A DNA stretch of 64,000 nt from Artemia franciscana (GCF_032884065.1 NC_088868.1:35800890-35864889); one strand, 5' to 3'; positions 47,663 through 59,839 are shown, counted from the stretch's first letter. Translations and numbers: made by a program. The notes: generated by a model not told the origin, from the letters alone.

Positions 47663-47700
47663 ATACACATGCCCTGGCCATCTCAACTTTTTTCTCATTA
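47560..47700. repeat. (AT)n/(GT)n microsatellite flanked by duplicated RTE sequence
   Basis: About 84 bases of AT then 18 of GT. Immediately after it, 'gccctggccatctcaactt' (47670) repeats RTE sequence already present at about 47330. Confidence 0.9.
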
Positions 47701-48589
47701 AAATCTGAATCTAAATAATTGTAAAATATTAATTCTTTTATGTTGTTTAAAAAAAGGTATTTTCCAATTTAGAATCCCCCCTACCACCAAAAACAAGATC
47801 CCTGGCACTTGTCTAGTAAGCTTGAGTATTTTAGTAGTTGCTTCGTTTCAATTATTTTATTATTGATAATAGGCTATTTTGCTAATGTTGTGTAAGATCT
47901 TAGATACTGTTATTGCCCTTTCCATGAAAGAGGAGCTAATACGTAATATTGCCATGTAAGTAGATCTATATCATTATTCCGTTAAGAATATTAGAAAATT
48001 GCAACAGCTTTTTATCTAATTAATAAATATATAGGATAACAACATCGTATCTTTTATTAGAAAAGTTTCTTAATAACAGAAAGATCTAATCTAGAAAAAA
48101 AATATCAATGCGTCTTGATCATTTAGCTGACTTTGATATTACTTGGTGACGAAATAATGACCTGTCTTTCTAATTGAGAACATCTATTTAATCTTTCCTA
48201 ACAGAGGTCAAAATACTATTCCTTCTACTTAGTTGCCGAATGAGTGATATATTTTGTTATTGGGTTTAAGACTCATTCGATAACGCCAGGGACGTACGCC
48301 AGAGGGGGGGGGGCTAGGATTCATTTTGCTTGGTTATTACCGGTCCATTCCGAAATCTTAAATTTTCTCGAGTTCTTGGGCAATTCATATTAAAATATTT
48401 TCTTTATTATTTCCCCCCCCCCAAGTAAACTAAATATAAGCAAAGACGAAAACAACACTGCCTTTCCATTATGCAAATCACAAAAGGAGCAATAATGGGG
48501 GATTATTTTCAGATGGGGAAATTTTTTTCAAAAGAACCTTGTGGATTTGTATCTCAGACCCGTCATAAGCAAAGCACAGATAAATCAAA
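47701..48589. other. Intronic, no gene recognised; possible orphan hAT end at 48287
   Basis: 'cagggacgtacgccagagg' at 48287 followed by a G run resembles the CAGGCACGTACGC terminus of the 14.06-kb element. No partner end was found. Confidence 0.4.
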
Positions 48590-50262
48590 CAGTTCGTGGT
48601 AACGAACTGTAGTCAGGAGCGACCCGGCTCAATAGTAACCAAAACTCTAAAAAATGGAATTTTGATACCAATAGTTACATCAAAAGAATCGCATTTTAAT
48701 GCTGATTTTAAATATATAAGTTTCATCAAGATCAGTAATACCCATCAAAAGTTACGAGCCTGAGAAAATTTGCCTCATTTTAGAAAACAGGGGGAAACAC
48801 CCCCTAAAAGTCATACAATCTTAACGAAAATCACACCATCACATTCAGTGTATCAGAAAACCTTACTGTAGAAGTTTCAAGCCCCTATCTACAAAAATGT
48901 GGAATTTAGCATTTTTTGCCAGAAGACAAATCACGGATGCGTGTTTATTTGTTTTTTTGTTTTCTTTTTTTTCCCCAGGGGTGATCGTATCGACTCAGTG
49001 GTCCTAGAATGTCGCAAAAGGGCTCATTTTAACGGAAATTGAAAGTTCTAGTGTCCCTTTCAAGTGACCAAAAAAATTGGAGGGCACCTAGGCCCCTCCC
49101 ACGCTAATTGTTTCCCCAAAGTCAACGGATCAAAATTCTGAGATAGCCATTTTATTCCTCATAGTTGAATAACATAATAACTATGTCTTTGGGGACGACT
49201 TACTTCCCTGCAGTCGCCGTGGGAGGGGCTGCAAGTTACAAACTTTGACCTGTGTATATATAGTAATGGTTACTGGGAAGTGTACAGACGTTTTCAGGGG
49301 GATCTTTTTGGTTTGGGGGGAGAGTTGAAGGGGGCGTTACGTGGGAGAATCTTTCAATGGAGGAACGTTTTATTGGGGAAGAGACTTTCAATGGAGGGGG
49401 CGCAGGATTTTCTAGCATTATTTAAAAAAAAAACAATGAAAAAATTAATATGAAAATTTTTTCTACTGAAAGTGAGGAGCAGCATTAAAACTTAAAACGA
49501 ACAGAAATTATTAAGCATATAAGGGGTTTACCTCCTCGTATTACCTCACTCTTTACGCTAAAGTATTCAGGGGCCATTCTTAAGGAATTGGGACAAAATT
49601 TAAGCTGTAGTGTAAAGAGCGAGGTATCTACGAGGGGTAAGCCCCCTCATATACGCAATAAAAACATACGAATATAGAAGTTCGCTACGTAAGCTAATTC
49701 GTAAGTTACGTATATTTTTTACTTATGAAAACGTTCGTAAAAAATCAAAAGTTATAGTTGACTTTTTAAGTAATCAAAAAATTGGAGGGCAACTAGGCCT
49801 CCTCCCTCGCTCCTTTTTTCTCAAAATCTTCCGATTAAAACTATGAAAAAGCCATTTAGCCCCCAAAAAAAAAATAATATGCAAATTTCGTTTTAATTAT
49901 TTATGCGTGGAGAGCCAAGATTAAATAAAATGCATTAATTAAAAAAAACGTCCAGAAATAAAACGAAAAAGAAAAAACAAGTTTTTTTAAATGAAAGTAA
50001 GGAGCGACATTAAAACTTAAAACGAACAAAAAATACTCCGTATATGAAAGGGGCTTTTCCTCCTCAACGCCCCGCTCTTTACGCTAAAGTTTTTTACTGT
50101 TTTAAAATGTAGAGCAAAGAGAAATAGTCAAACTTTAGCGTAAAGAGTAGGGCGTTGAGGAGGAAAAGCCCCTTTCATATACGGAGTAATTTTTGTTCGT
50201 TTTAAGTTTTAATGTCGCTCCTTACTTTCATTTAAAAAAACTTGTTTTTTTTGTTTAATATA
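48590..50262 (-). repeat. Family C composite repeat, reverse copy with all modules
   Basis: In order: hairpin 'cagttcgtggtaacgaactg' (48591-48610), the family landmarks in reverse to 'ggggctgcaagttacaaac' (49225), the 'gcgcaggattttctagcat' junction (49399), a first palindromic module (about 49450-49680), 'aaaattggagggcaacta' and a near-perfect palindrome (49973-50250). This mirrors the order of the forward copies at 13050-15520 and 54166-55806. Confidence 0.85.
49973..50250. repeat. Near-perfect 278-bp palindrome
   Basis: The left arm (about 49973-50092) and right arm (50130-50250) are reverse complements with only a few mismatches and about 37 bases between. They share 'ctctttacgctaaagtt' and 'aaaggggcttttcctcctca' with their mirrors. 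It is the sister of 13050-13337. Confidence 0.9.
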
Positions 50263-50874
50263 AAATAAGACTTACAATAAAATACATGGTGACCGAGACT
50301 AAACCATAACTGAAATTAAGAAATTCCTGTTTGATTTATCTTTTGTTAATTGTAAATAAGATGATATATATAATTATAAATAGTTGCTTTCTGTATTATA
50401 GCTCAATAAAGAATAAAATTAATTAGATAAAACAACTAATTAATTAAAACTAAAGATTAATTAATAGTTTCCCTTTTAAAGTTCTAAGCTCTGTAAAATT
50501 TCCCTTTTAAAGTTCTTTCCTAAAAACTTCTTTTCCCAAGGAAAATTGTCCCCGTGGAAAATCCCCCCACCGAAAACTCCCCCATCCCAAAAAAATGTCC
50601 GTTTATTTCCCAATAACACACACTGCATGTAAAAAGTAGGTAAACTTCATAGCTTAGAGCCCTCTCCCAAGGGGCTATGGGCGGTTTCATCATCTCCAGA
50701 GGTATGTTTATTCGACCTTTAAACTGTGCTCATCAAAACGGCCATCTAAAATTTTTACACCAGATGATATTGGGGAAAAACGGGGGCTGGAGAGGGGGGG
50801 CTAGTTGCCTTGTAATCTTTTTGGTCACTTAAAAGCCACTTAAGCTTTTAATTTCTCTTTGAACCAGTCTCTCT
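50263..50874. other. Intronic, decayed repeat, no gene
   Basis: AT-rich, then faint family C similarity around 50590-50860 ('cccaataacacacactgcat', 'ctagttgccttgtaatcttt'). No coding features. Confidence 0.4.
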
Positions 50875-51101
50875 CGATCTTCAAGGCCGACCTTCTAAGG
50901 TCAAACAAAGAGCAGGTTGTCTCCAAATATGATGGAAGGATTTCGTAAGAAAAGATCTAAAGGAACTAGGAAATTCTTCAGAGGGAAGCGAAGAGGGACG
51001 CTTTTAACAGAATGGGATGGAGGAGGGTGTGTATGTGCATAGACATGTTAACCCAAGGTGGTTTGGTGTTGCACTGAGTTGTTAGTAGTAGTAACAGCAG
51101 T
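50875..51101 (+). mobile_element. RTE-type LINE, 3' end fragment with (TAG)n tail
   Basis: The plus strand carries a decayed version of the RTE C-terminus: DAFNRMGWRR corresponds to EALNRLGWRR of the 19.2-kb copy. It ends 'actgagttgttagtagtag' with an imperfect TAG tail to about 51101. Stops and a frameshift are present. Confidence 0.75.
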
Positions 51102-52385
51102 AGTAGAGGACACTGACATTACTCTCTGTACCGGTTTCATACTTTGATACCGTAACTGTTAAAAGTGAAAAAGGAGAGTTGGATTGGATTCAAATTTAAT
51201 ATTTGGTAAATCGACTTTTTACACCATAATGGGTCTATCGATAATCAAAATCAGTTATGCGTAACAGATGGGAAACTGACCCTAATTTGAATGTTTAAGT
51301 AATAAACCGATTCTTTTTTTATATAAAAAAATTCTTATATATATATGTTTTTAATGGGTGTCATAACTTAAAAGGCTTAAATTTATAACCACCAAACTTC
51401 AAAGGGGAGCGAAAAATGAAAAAAAAAGACTGTGATAATTTTTACTAATATTGATAACTTTTTTTAGTGCTTATATAATATCTAAATGTTTTTGTAAAAG
51501 CTTTATTTTGATTCTTGGTTTTCAATAAATTAACTAGCTAAAGTGTCTGAAGAAGGGTTGCAAAATTTCAAAAATCGTGGGGGTGAAGTATGCTGTGCCT
51601 GACACGAAGTGCGCCATGTATGATACGATGAGTCATCCAATGATTCATCTGCTTTCCATTTGTAGAACTTTTTCTGTTTTTTACCGGATATAGATATACA
51701 GTTTTATCTTTCTGCTCTCTTACGATTTTAATATGTCAACAAAAAAATAAAATAACAAATAAAAACTTTACTATCGTTTCATAGCTGAGATTCAATTATA
51801 CCCGTCAAAGGTCTCCGATCCGGCATTGTGTTGATCTAGCAGATAACTCATTATCGAGAAGAATATAGAATTAGTTTTTTACTCCATCTTTATGTCTTTT
51901 ATTGCAGAACCACGTTTTGAATTGAAATATTTGAACTAAAGCATGGCAATTTAAGGCATGGCCACCAAGTTGCCCGTTTACCGCACGTGGCCCGTCATTG
52001 ATGACTTTTGTCAGTGGTCCCCTAAGATCTCTTTGCAAAGGAGTTTAATATGCTCTAAATCTCTATTTAGCTACAATGAATTTCCGCTCGTGTTATTCCA
52101 TATGCGGTATTAGGTTTGTTGGTAGGGATTATTTCTAATATTATAGAGAAGATATTTGGGAAGTGTGTTTCCGAAATTCGAAGTAGAAGTATTCAGGAGT
52201 TGTGTTGATTTTTGACTGTGGTTCTACTTTTTGCGTAATTTAAATATAAATATATTTTATTGAGTTTTAGTTAGTTCTATGAATATAACTGTACCGAAAC
52301 TATTAGGTGTGCTATATTGCATAGGTAGGCTGTATTTTATTCTTTGATTTTTCGAAATTTGGTTTTCATATTCTGTTATATCATT
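51102..52385. other. Intronic, no gene recognised
   Basis: AT-rich; no conserved ORF or RNA signature. Confidence 0.45.
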
Positions 52386-52582
<197 letters not shown>

Positions 52583-52740
52583 TCGTAAATTTTCTTAAAT
52601 TCTATGTTTTTTTGCCCCTGGTAACCCCAAAAACTGCGCATGGAAGTCGTGTTTTTCAAAGTTTAAATAGGTTTGCAACCACCCACAAGCAAAATGTATC
52701 TTGATTACATATAGCTAATGCCGATTCTTTGTTATTTCAG

Positions 52741-53030
52741 GTCAACTAGGTCAAGTGGATGAAATGACTTTGGAGGAAAAAATTCAGATCAGAACTAAGG
52801 TTTTATTTGTAAAACCCCCGAAAATTGAACTGAAAAAGAACAAAGGTCTTGGATCGGCCAAACAGTTTCATGTTAAGCGGCAATTGACAGATGAAACTCG
52901 ACGTCGTTTTATTAAAGAAACAGCCGAAGAGAAACTTAAGGTTATGGAGGAGGTTTTGGGAAGTCAAGAAACGGAGGATGTAGTCAAAGTTTATGATCCT
53001 TTAAGTAGATTCAAAAAGCAAAAAAAATAA
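52741..53030 (+). CDS. WDR46: WDR46 (UTP7) coding exon 3, terminal
   Basis: 290 bases ending in TAA at 53028-53030. It begins with the last two bases of a Gly codon and encodes GQLGQVDEMTLEEKIQIR and then a Lys/Arg-rich tail (KNKGLGSAKQFHVKRQ) ending YDPLSRFKKQKK. Animal WDR46 likewise ends in a basic tail with a D-RF- motif. The three exons total 1695 coding bases (564 residues), a normal length for the family. The acceptor is 'gttatttcag' ending at 52740. The tail is the expected rRNA- or partner-binding basic extension; its exact role is inferred. Confidence 0.93.
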
Positions 53031-53166
53031 ATTTGGTTCATCAATGGATTTAGTACTAAATGGAAGTAATTCTCTAGCATTTTTTTTTTATTCAGGTGGT
53101 GTCAAAGACCTTATGTTATTGGTGCACCAAATGGAGCTTTTTAAGCGATTAAATAAAAAAAAAAAA
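53026..53166 (+). promoter_or_regulatory. WDR46 3' UTR with candidate poly(A) signals
   Basis: AATAAA overlaps the stop codon (53026-53031) and a second AATAAA lies at 53152-53157, followed by a run of A. A Helitron-like element begins directly after, at 53167. The second signal is the better placed. Cleavage would then occur inside or at the edge of the inserted element. Confidence 0.45.
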
Positions 53167-54165
53167 CTAGTTTTTATGGCACTTGGTATTAACCAAGTGA
53201 CATATAGCAATCGCCAATTCTGTCGGTCTTTCGGTCTGTCTGTCGGTCTGTCGGTCCCGGTTTTGCTACTTTAGGCACTTCCAGGTAAGCTAGGACGATG
53301 AAATTTGGCAGGCGTATCAGGGACATGACCAGCTTAAATTAGAAATAGTCATTTTCCCATTTGACCATCTGGGGGGGGAGTGGGGGCCCGGTTAATTCGT
53401 AAAAAAATAGAAAAAATGAAGTATTTTTAACTTATCAGCGGGTGATGGTCTTAATGAAATTTGATGTTTGGAATGATATTGTGTCTCAGAGCTCTTATTT
53501 TAAATCCCGACCGGATCTGATGACATTGGGGGGAGTTGGAGGGGGGGAAACCTAAAATCTTGGAAAACACTTAGAGTGGAGGGATCGGGATGAAACTTGA
53601 TGGGAAAAATCAGCACAAGTCCCAGATACATGATTGACATAATCGGAACGGATCCGCTCTCTTTGGGGTAGTTGGGGGGGGGAGTAATTCTGAAAAATTA
53701 GGAAAAATGATATATTTTTAACTTACGAACGGGTGATGGGATCTCAATGAAATTTGATGTTTAGAAGGATATCGTGTCTTAGAGCTCTTATTTTAAAGCT
53801 TGACCGGATCTGGGGAAAATGGGTGGGGGGGGTTTGGGAGGAGGAAACCTAAAACTTGGAAAACACTTAGAGTGGAGGGATCGGGATGAAACTTGGTGGG
53901 AAAAATAAACACAAGTCCTAGATACATGATTGACATAAACGGAACGGATCCGCTCTCTTTGGGGTAATTGGGGGGGGGGGGGTATTTCTGAAAAATTAGA
54001 AAAAATGAGGTATTTTTAACTTACGAACGAGTGATTGCATCTCAATGAAATTTGATATTTAGAAGGATATCGTGGCTCAGAGCTCTTGTGTTAAACCCGA
54101 CCGGATCTGGTGACATTGGGGGGAAGTTGGGAGCGGGAAACCTAAAACTTGGAAAACACTCGCAT
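53167..54165 (-). mobile_element. Helitron-like non-autonomous element, truncated copy
   Basis: Minus-strand 3' end: hairpin CACTTGGT-taat-ACCAAGTG (53180-53199), then CCATAAAAACTAG, ending by 53167 and followed by T. Three tandem units of about 296 bp start at about 53418, 53714 and 54010. The 5' part is missing. At 54166 it is replaced by the palindromic module of a family C copy. Confidence 0.8.
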
Positions 54166-55806
54166 CCCGCAATCCCTCGCTCTTTACGCTAAAGCTTTTA
54201 ATTGTTTTAAAAAGTAGAATTGTGGCAAAGAGTCAAACTTTAGCGTAAAGAGCGAGGGATTGCGGAGGGGACAACCCATTTCATATACGGAGTAATTCCG
54301 ATTCGTTTTAAGTTTTAATGTCGCTCCTTGCTTTCAGTTAAAAAAACTATTTTTTTTATTTAATTTCTGAATGTTTTTGAATTAATGCATGTTTGATTTT
54401 GGCTCTCCGCACATAAATTATTAAAATGAAATTTGCACATTAATTCTTTTTTTTTTTGGCTAAATGGCTTTCTCTTAGTTTTGATCAGACGATTTTGAGA
54501 AATAAGGGGTGGGGAAGGAGGCCTAGTTGCCCTCCAGTTTTTCGGTTACTTAAAAAGACAACTAGAACCTTTAATTTTTAACGAACGTTTTTATTAGTAA
54601 AAAATATACGTAACTTGAGATTTAACTTACGTAACAAACTTTTATATTCTTATATTTTTATTATGGATATGAGGGGGTTTGTACCCTCGTTAATACCTCG
54701 CTCTTTACGCTAAATCGTAAGTTTTGTCCCTATTCCTGAGAATGACCTCTGAATCAGAAAGGCCGTAGAACAAATAGTTGAGATTACTAAAAATACTTTA
54801 GCATAAAGAGCGAGGTATTTATCTCCTCCTAAATACCTCGCTCTTTATGCTACAGTATTTTTAGAACCCCTCATATGCGTAATAATCTCTGTTCGTTTTA
54901 AGTTTCATTGCTACTCCTTACTTTCAATTGAAAAAACGTTTTCATGTTTATTTTTTCATTATTTTTTTTTATAATAATGCTAGAAAATCCTGCGCTCTTT
55001 TCATTGAATTTTTCTTCCCCTATGACATATTCCTCCAAGGAAAGATCTTCCCACATAGCCTCCTCCCCTCAATCCCACCCCCTAAACCAAAAATTCCCCC
55101 TGAAAACGTCTGTACACTTCCCAATAACCATTACTGTATGTGAACACTGGTCAAAGTTTGTAACTTGCAGCCCCTCCCCCAGGGATTGTGGAGGAGTAAG
55201 TCATTCGCAAAGACATAGTTATTATGGTTTTCGACTATGCGGAACAAAATGGCTATCTCAAAATTTTGATCTGTTGACTTTGGGAAAAAAATGAGCGTGG
55301 GAGGGGGCCTAGGTGCCCTCCAATTTTTTGGTCACTTAAAAAGGGCACTAGAACTTTTCATTTCCGTTAGAATGAGCCCTCTTCCGACATCCTAGGACCA
55401 CTTGGTCGATACGAAGACCCTTGGAAAAAAAAACAAACAAATAAACACGCACTCTTGATTTGTCTTCTGGCAAAAAATACGAATTTCCACATTTTTGTAG
55501 ATTGGAGCTTGAAATTTTTTTCTATAGGGTTCTCTGATACGCCGAATACGATGGTGTGATTTTCGTTAAGATTTTATGACTTTTAGGAGGTGTTTCCCCC
55601 TATTTTCTTGAATAAGGCAAATTTTTCTCAGGCTCGTAACTTTTGATGAGTAAGACTAAATTTGATGAAACTTATATATTTAAAATAAACCTGAAAATCT
55701 GATTCTTTCGATATATATTTTAGCATCAAAATTCCGTTTTTTAGAGTTTCGTTTACTATTGAGCCGGGTCGCTCCTTACTACAGTTCGTTACCACGAACT
55801 GTTTGA
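54166..55806 (+). repeat. Family C composite repeat, forward copy without hAT insertion
   Basis: A truncated first palindrome (54166-54350, 'ctctttacgctaaag' mirrored at about 54239), then 'gatcagacgattttgagaaa', a second palindromic module (54660-54940), 'aatgctagaaaatcctgcg', 'gcagcccctcccccagggat' and the terminal hairpin (about 55783-55802). It is the best intact copy of the right-hand portion. Confidence 0.85.
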
Positions 55807-56134
55807 TCACAACGTATCTTTTCTTTATGGACGGCAAACAGACAGCCATCTATTAAACATTTAAACAAAACTCGGAATTTTTAATTTAAATTTTTTTTTA
55901 TTTAAATTTATTTATAAATATTTTTTTTTAATTTTGTCTTTAAATTTTTTTTATTTCTTGTTTTAGTCATTTTTTACCATTTTAATTCTCATTTAATATT
56001 TTTCAATTGAATTTTAGTTACAAATTTTTAATATTCTTTTTATCTATAAAGCAATAATTAAAAAAAGAATATTAACTTGGAATATTTCAGTAAAGTTCGG
56101 GAAGTCGCATTTTTGGTCCAAAAATTGTTCTATT
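55807..56134. other. AT-rich, nothing recognised
   Basis: Long T and A runs ('tttaaattttttttatttaa'); no coding features. Confidence 0.5.
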
Positions 56135-56372
56135 AAGAAAATGAGGATGCAGTCAAAGTCTATGATCGTTAAATTAAATAATAATGAAAAAAAAAACAAT
56201 GTGGCTTCTAAACTTCTTTAATGATAAACTGGGTTTTTTCTTCTGTAAAGTTTCCTTTTTTTTATTAATCAACAGATCACAGATCACTTTTTTTTAAGAT
56301 TAATTTTTTAGTATCACAGTTCTATATTGCTAGCACACCAAATAAGGCTCTTTAAGCGATCTTAGTGCATCT
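56135..56372 (+). pseudogene. Diverged duplicate of the WDR46 3' end
   Basis: 'gaggatgcagtcaaagtcta' (56143) matches 'gaggatgtagtcaaagttta' in exon 3 (52974) and would encode EDAVKVYDR before a stop, versus EDVVKVYDP in the gene. About 160 bases further on, 'gcacaccaaataaggctctt' and 'taagcgat' (56333-56360) match the WDR46 3' UTR at 53122-53150. Two matches in the right order argue for a duplicated fragment, not chance. Only the last few codons remain, so it cannot make protein. Confidence 0.5.
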
Positions 56373-57714
56373 TTTCTGAGTGGATGGAATGCACACCGCA
56401 GTCTGCAACACCTTTACGTAAAACACAAGAGAAACCCCCTTTTTGCTCCCAAGATTGCTCCATTTTGAGATCGTCTTCTGGTTCCCCATTTATAATCTTC
56501 TGACCCTTAAAGTTTTTCAGATACTGTCCATGGGAAACCTAAACTCATATGCGCTTTTCTATTGTAAGATTTTCAATGCTTGCAATTAATATAAATGAAA
56601 ATAAAAACTGATTTCAAATGACAGTAAAGAAAACAGAAAATTATCCTTTTTAGGAAGGGCCCAGCTATCCCGCTCTTTACACTAACATTTAACTAGGACT
56701 TTACTAAAAGCAATTCAAAGTTCATTACATATACCCAACTGGTACTTGGGAGTTGTTTATCTGCCAATTGTATTTAAAAATGATTTAACTGAGAATATTT
56801 ATTATTTGAAGCTTTTTATTATTGTTGTTGTTAGAAAAATATTCAAAGTATTTGTTTAAAGTAATTAGTATTTTTTTATTCACTTTTTGACTACATTACT
56901 ATTTTATAAGAGTTCATTTTTGGAGTGCTGATAGCACAAAATCCCCTTTTGTATAAAAAAACAAACGGGTTCATCAAAGTTTTAATGCTTCTCATCACTT
57001 CCATTTTGGAAACAAGTTTCTTTTAAATATAATTTATTTTCAATATGAATGGTATATTGTAATCTTAATATTTGGGAAGTAGGGGGCGAGAACATTCTGT
57101 AGCCCTTTTAAAACCCCTGCTATGTATGCTACAGTTTGCCTTTCGTATAATAATATTTTAAAGATAACAGCCCATTTACATGTATTTTACTTTACATAAG
57201 AAAATAAAAGTTTCTTAAATTTTATTAAAGATATGTTTTCTCGCTTGAGTCCATTTTTTTTATATAGATTGAAGTTTTTAAATTTAAAAACCAAGTTTCT
57301 CATTAAAAACACCGTTTCCACAAGGAGAGTAAAGTTTTCACCTCCCTCTGAACCCGTTTTTTGCTTGGTCTAAATATACTCCTTCAAAAGAAGGCACGGA
57401 TCCTGGTTTAAATGTTTAGGCTTTGGGTACCCCTCCCATGGAAAGATTTGATGACCCTAATCTAATAGCTGGAGGGAAACTGCGATGGTTTACTGTCGTT
57501 AAATAAATTCCCATGAACCGCTAAATCAACTGTCTGCAATACCGTTCATTCTGTATGACCTGCATGAAATTTTAGGGAAAAATGCCCCACCTCATGGCAG
57601 TATGTGTTCTGAAACTGGGAGAGTATAAAATTTACTTTTTAATATTCCTAAACGGATTGGCTATCTCAGAATTAACTCTTTCTATAATTTTTGGCCCTAT
57701 TCAAGCTGAAAATG
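56373..57714. other. No gene recognised
   Basis: AT-rich. No ORF with family features; no known repeat recognised apart from faint family C motifs at 56660-56700. Confidence 0.4.
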
Positions 57715-58887
57715 TTAATTTATGGCATCAGTAGGAAATGTTCCGGGCGTTCCTCCAGTATCAACCTTCAAATGGGTGTATAAATTAGAAATTTGAGAAA
57801 ATAATTTGTTAGATATCTTGCAGGTATAAGGCTTTTCTCCAGTATGAACTCTCAAATGGCTGGATAAGTTACTTTTTGTTTCTGAGAAAACTGTATAGCA
57901 GATATGCTGCACCTCTAAGGGCTTTTCCCAGAATGAATTCACGTATGAGTAGCAAACGCGCAGTGTTGCCAACGCTTCGAACGAAAAAGTATCGCAAAAC
58001 GCCCTAAAATTGTACCACTGATAAAACAATTGTACAATTTTTTTTTTGTGTTGTGCTACGGGCAAGACGGAAAAAAAAATTTTCGCTACAAACAACACGT
58101 GGACGATCGGTAAATTACATTACAGTAAAGAGAACAAAGTATCAGATTTCTTCTTTCAAAGATATTTGGAAGACCTCCTTTCCCCTGCAGAGATCATTTT
58201 GGTGTCACTCCTCCAAATAGCTGCTCATCTATTTTGTACTTGCCGTACAGATGGCTGTGCTGCTTCATGATATATTATGACCGCAAGAGGTCAAGAATAG
58301 GTACTTAAATAAATGTTTAAACGAAAACTTAAAACTCTTGAAGAGAAACAAATAAAAACTACTATTCCCTCCGTTCGCTCCGTCCTGACACCCAGCCAAA
58401 TCTTATTGTACCGTATTGTACCACATTTTGTAAAATGTACCAGGAAATTTGTGATTGTACCAGAATGTAGCTTTAGAGGTGAAATATACCAAAATGGTAC
58501 AATTGTACCGTTGTTGGCAACCCTGCAAACAAGAGTTGATATAAAATACTTTAGCACATATTTTGTATTCATTTGGGTCTAATCTTTTTTTTCCCTCAGT
58601 AAGACCCTTTTTTCCTGAATTTTTGCTTTGTCGAGATTTTTAGCTAATTCAGTGTCGTCTTCTCCCACTAGAATTTCATTTTGTCAGCTAGTAATGGGTA
58701 TGGTTTGGGTCTCAAATGAATTAGTATTGTCATCCGTTCCTCATAAATCTTTTAGCACCTCAATTTTTAATTTTTTGGCTTCTTCTGGTTGACTAAAAGT
58801 ATTGTCACCAATTTCCTTTGCCGAATTGTCAAGCAAGGAGCCATCATTCCTTGTAGCTTTATTAGGCGTTCCAGAGATGGTATCCAT
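57715..58887 (-). pseudogene. C2H2 zinc-finger pseudogene, split by a transposon
   Basis: The minus-strand C-terminal part reads [19 protein letters not shown], a C2H2 finger with the classic TGEKPY linker, then [21 protein letters not shown]. In this last finger the second Cys is Ser and the final His is Asp. The preceding finger lacks its first Cys. Upstream, an ATG at 58887 opens 48 codons of acidic sequence (MDTISGTPNK...) ending in TGA at 58743-58741. The same frame continues with further stops. A hAT-like element (57961-58525) lies between the N-terminal part and the fingers. Lost metal ligands, stops and the insertion together show a dead gene. A functional paralogue is expected elsewhere. 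Confidence 0.75.
57961..58525. mobile_element. Non-autonomous hAT-like element, 565 bp
   Basis: Terminal inverted repeats 'cagtgttgccaac' and, from the right end, 'cagggttgccaac'. Flanking 8-mers CAAACGCG (57953-57960) and CAAACAAG (58526-58533) match at 6 of 8 positions. 'attgtacc' or its complement recurs about seven times within 150 bases of the ends, a subterminal repeat pattern as bound by hAT transposases. It encodes no transposase. Confidence 0.8.
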
Positions 58888-59839
58888 TTTATCCGAATTT
58901 ACTATGCTGGATGTGCACTGGTAAATATAAAGCTGAAGAATATTTAAATTTTCCGAGGTTGATGTTTCTACGATATATTGGTTTTAAGCTTTAACGTTAC
59001 TCTACTTACCCTTGAAAGTATATTTTTTGATATTTTATTCAATTGTAATATAACAATGAGAGTAACCCTAAATATTAGGAGAGCTCCTGCCCACTCTGCT
59101 CCCGGTCTCTTAGCTAAAGTTTAGCGTTGCTCAAAAAATGAAAATCCCCCTCAAAGAGTTGAGCCATTAAAATTTTTAGAAGGGAGTACAAATGCCAAAA
59201 ACATTTCCTCTAGGTTTCGTTGTGGTAGTGTGGATTTATTGTAAAATTATTGCTCCTCTGGACTCCACCCCCTCCTTCATCCTTTGTGCAAGTGAGCATA
59301 TGATAGGTCTTTTTCAAATAAAAACCACTAAATAAATGTTCACTTTATGGAAAGAAATAGACCTAGTAAGCATCTAGTGTGATCCTTATCCTGGAGATTT
59401 AGCGTGAGGAACCTCTCCAGTCGCTTAGTAGTGTCATATGAATATAACCTTTTAATTCCCACTAAATATATTTTTGTAACTATGGGGAATAATTTTTCTC
59501 CTTAGCGTCGATACTGAATGCTTAGTCCGAATATTTGATTCCATATGAAGGGTGGAATTTCTATTGATTGGAAGGACCTCTCACGGAAAATAACTCTAAG
59601 ATGCATTTTTTGGGGCTTTAGGCACACCCTCCTCTTACAAAAGACCCACCTACCTTTCCTCTCACCCAATAGCTGCCCTCCTCCAACGGTTGATTTGCAA
59701 CTAAGAAATACTTTCTAACCGTTAACAATACTGCTTGTGCGGTCTATAACAATATTTCATTTAATCACCCACCATCTTCATAAATAGACTATTGTGGAGC
59801 ATTACAAAAAGAACAAAACAAAAAGAAACTAGATTCCAA
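58888..59839. other. No gene recognised
   Basis: Upstream flank of the zinc-finger pseudogene. Minus-strand promoter elements were not recognised; no other ORF of note. Confidence 0.4.

Noticed and set aside
54928..55294. ORFs of 71 and 116 codons
   Set aside because: Similar short frames appear at 13902-14117 and 14725-14991 only because the same family C repeat underlies them; the frames shift between copies, so no selection for protein is evident.
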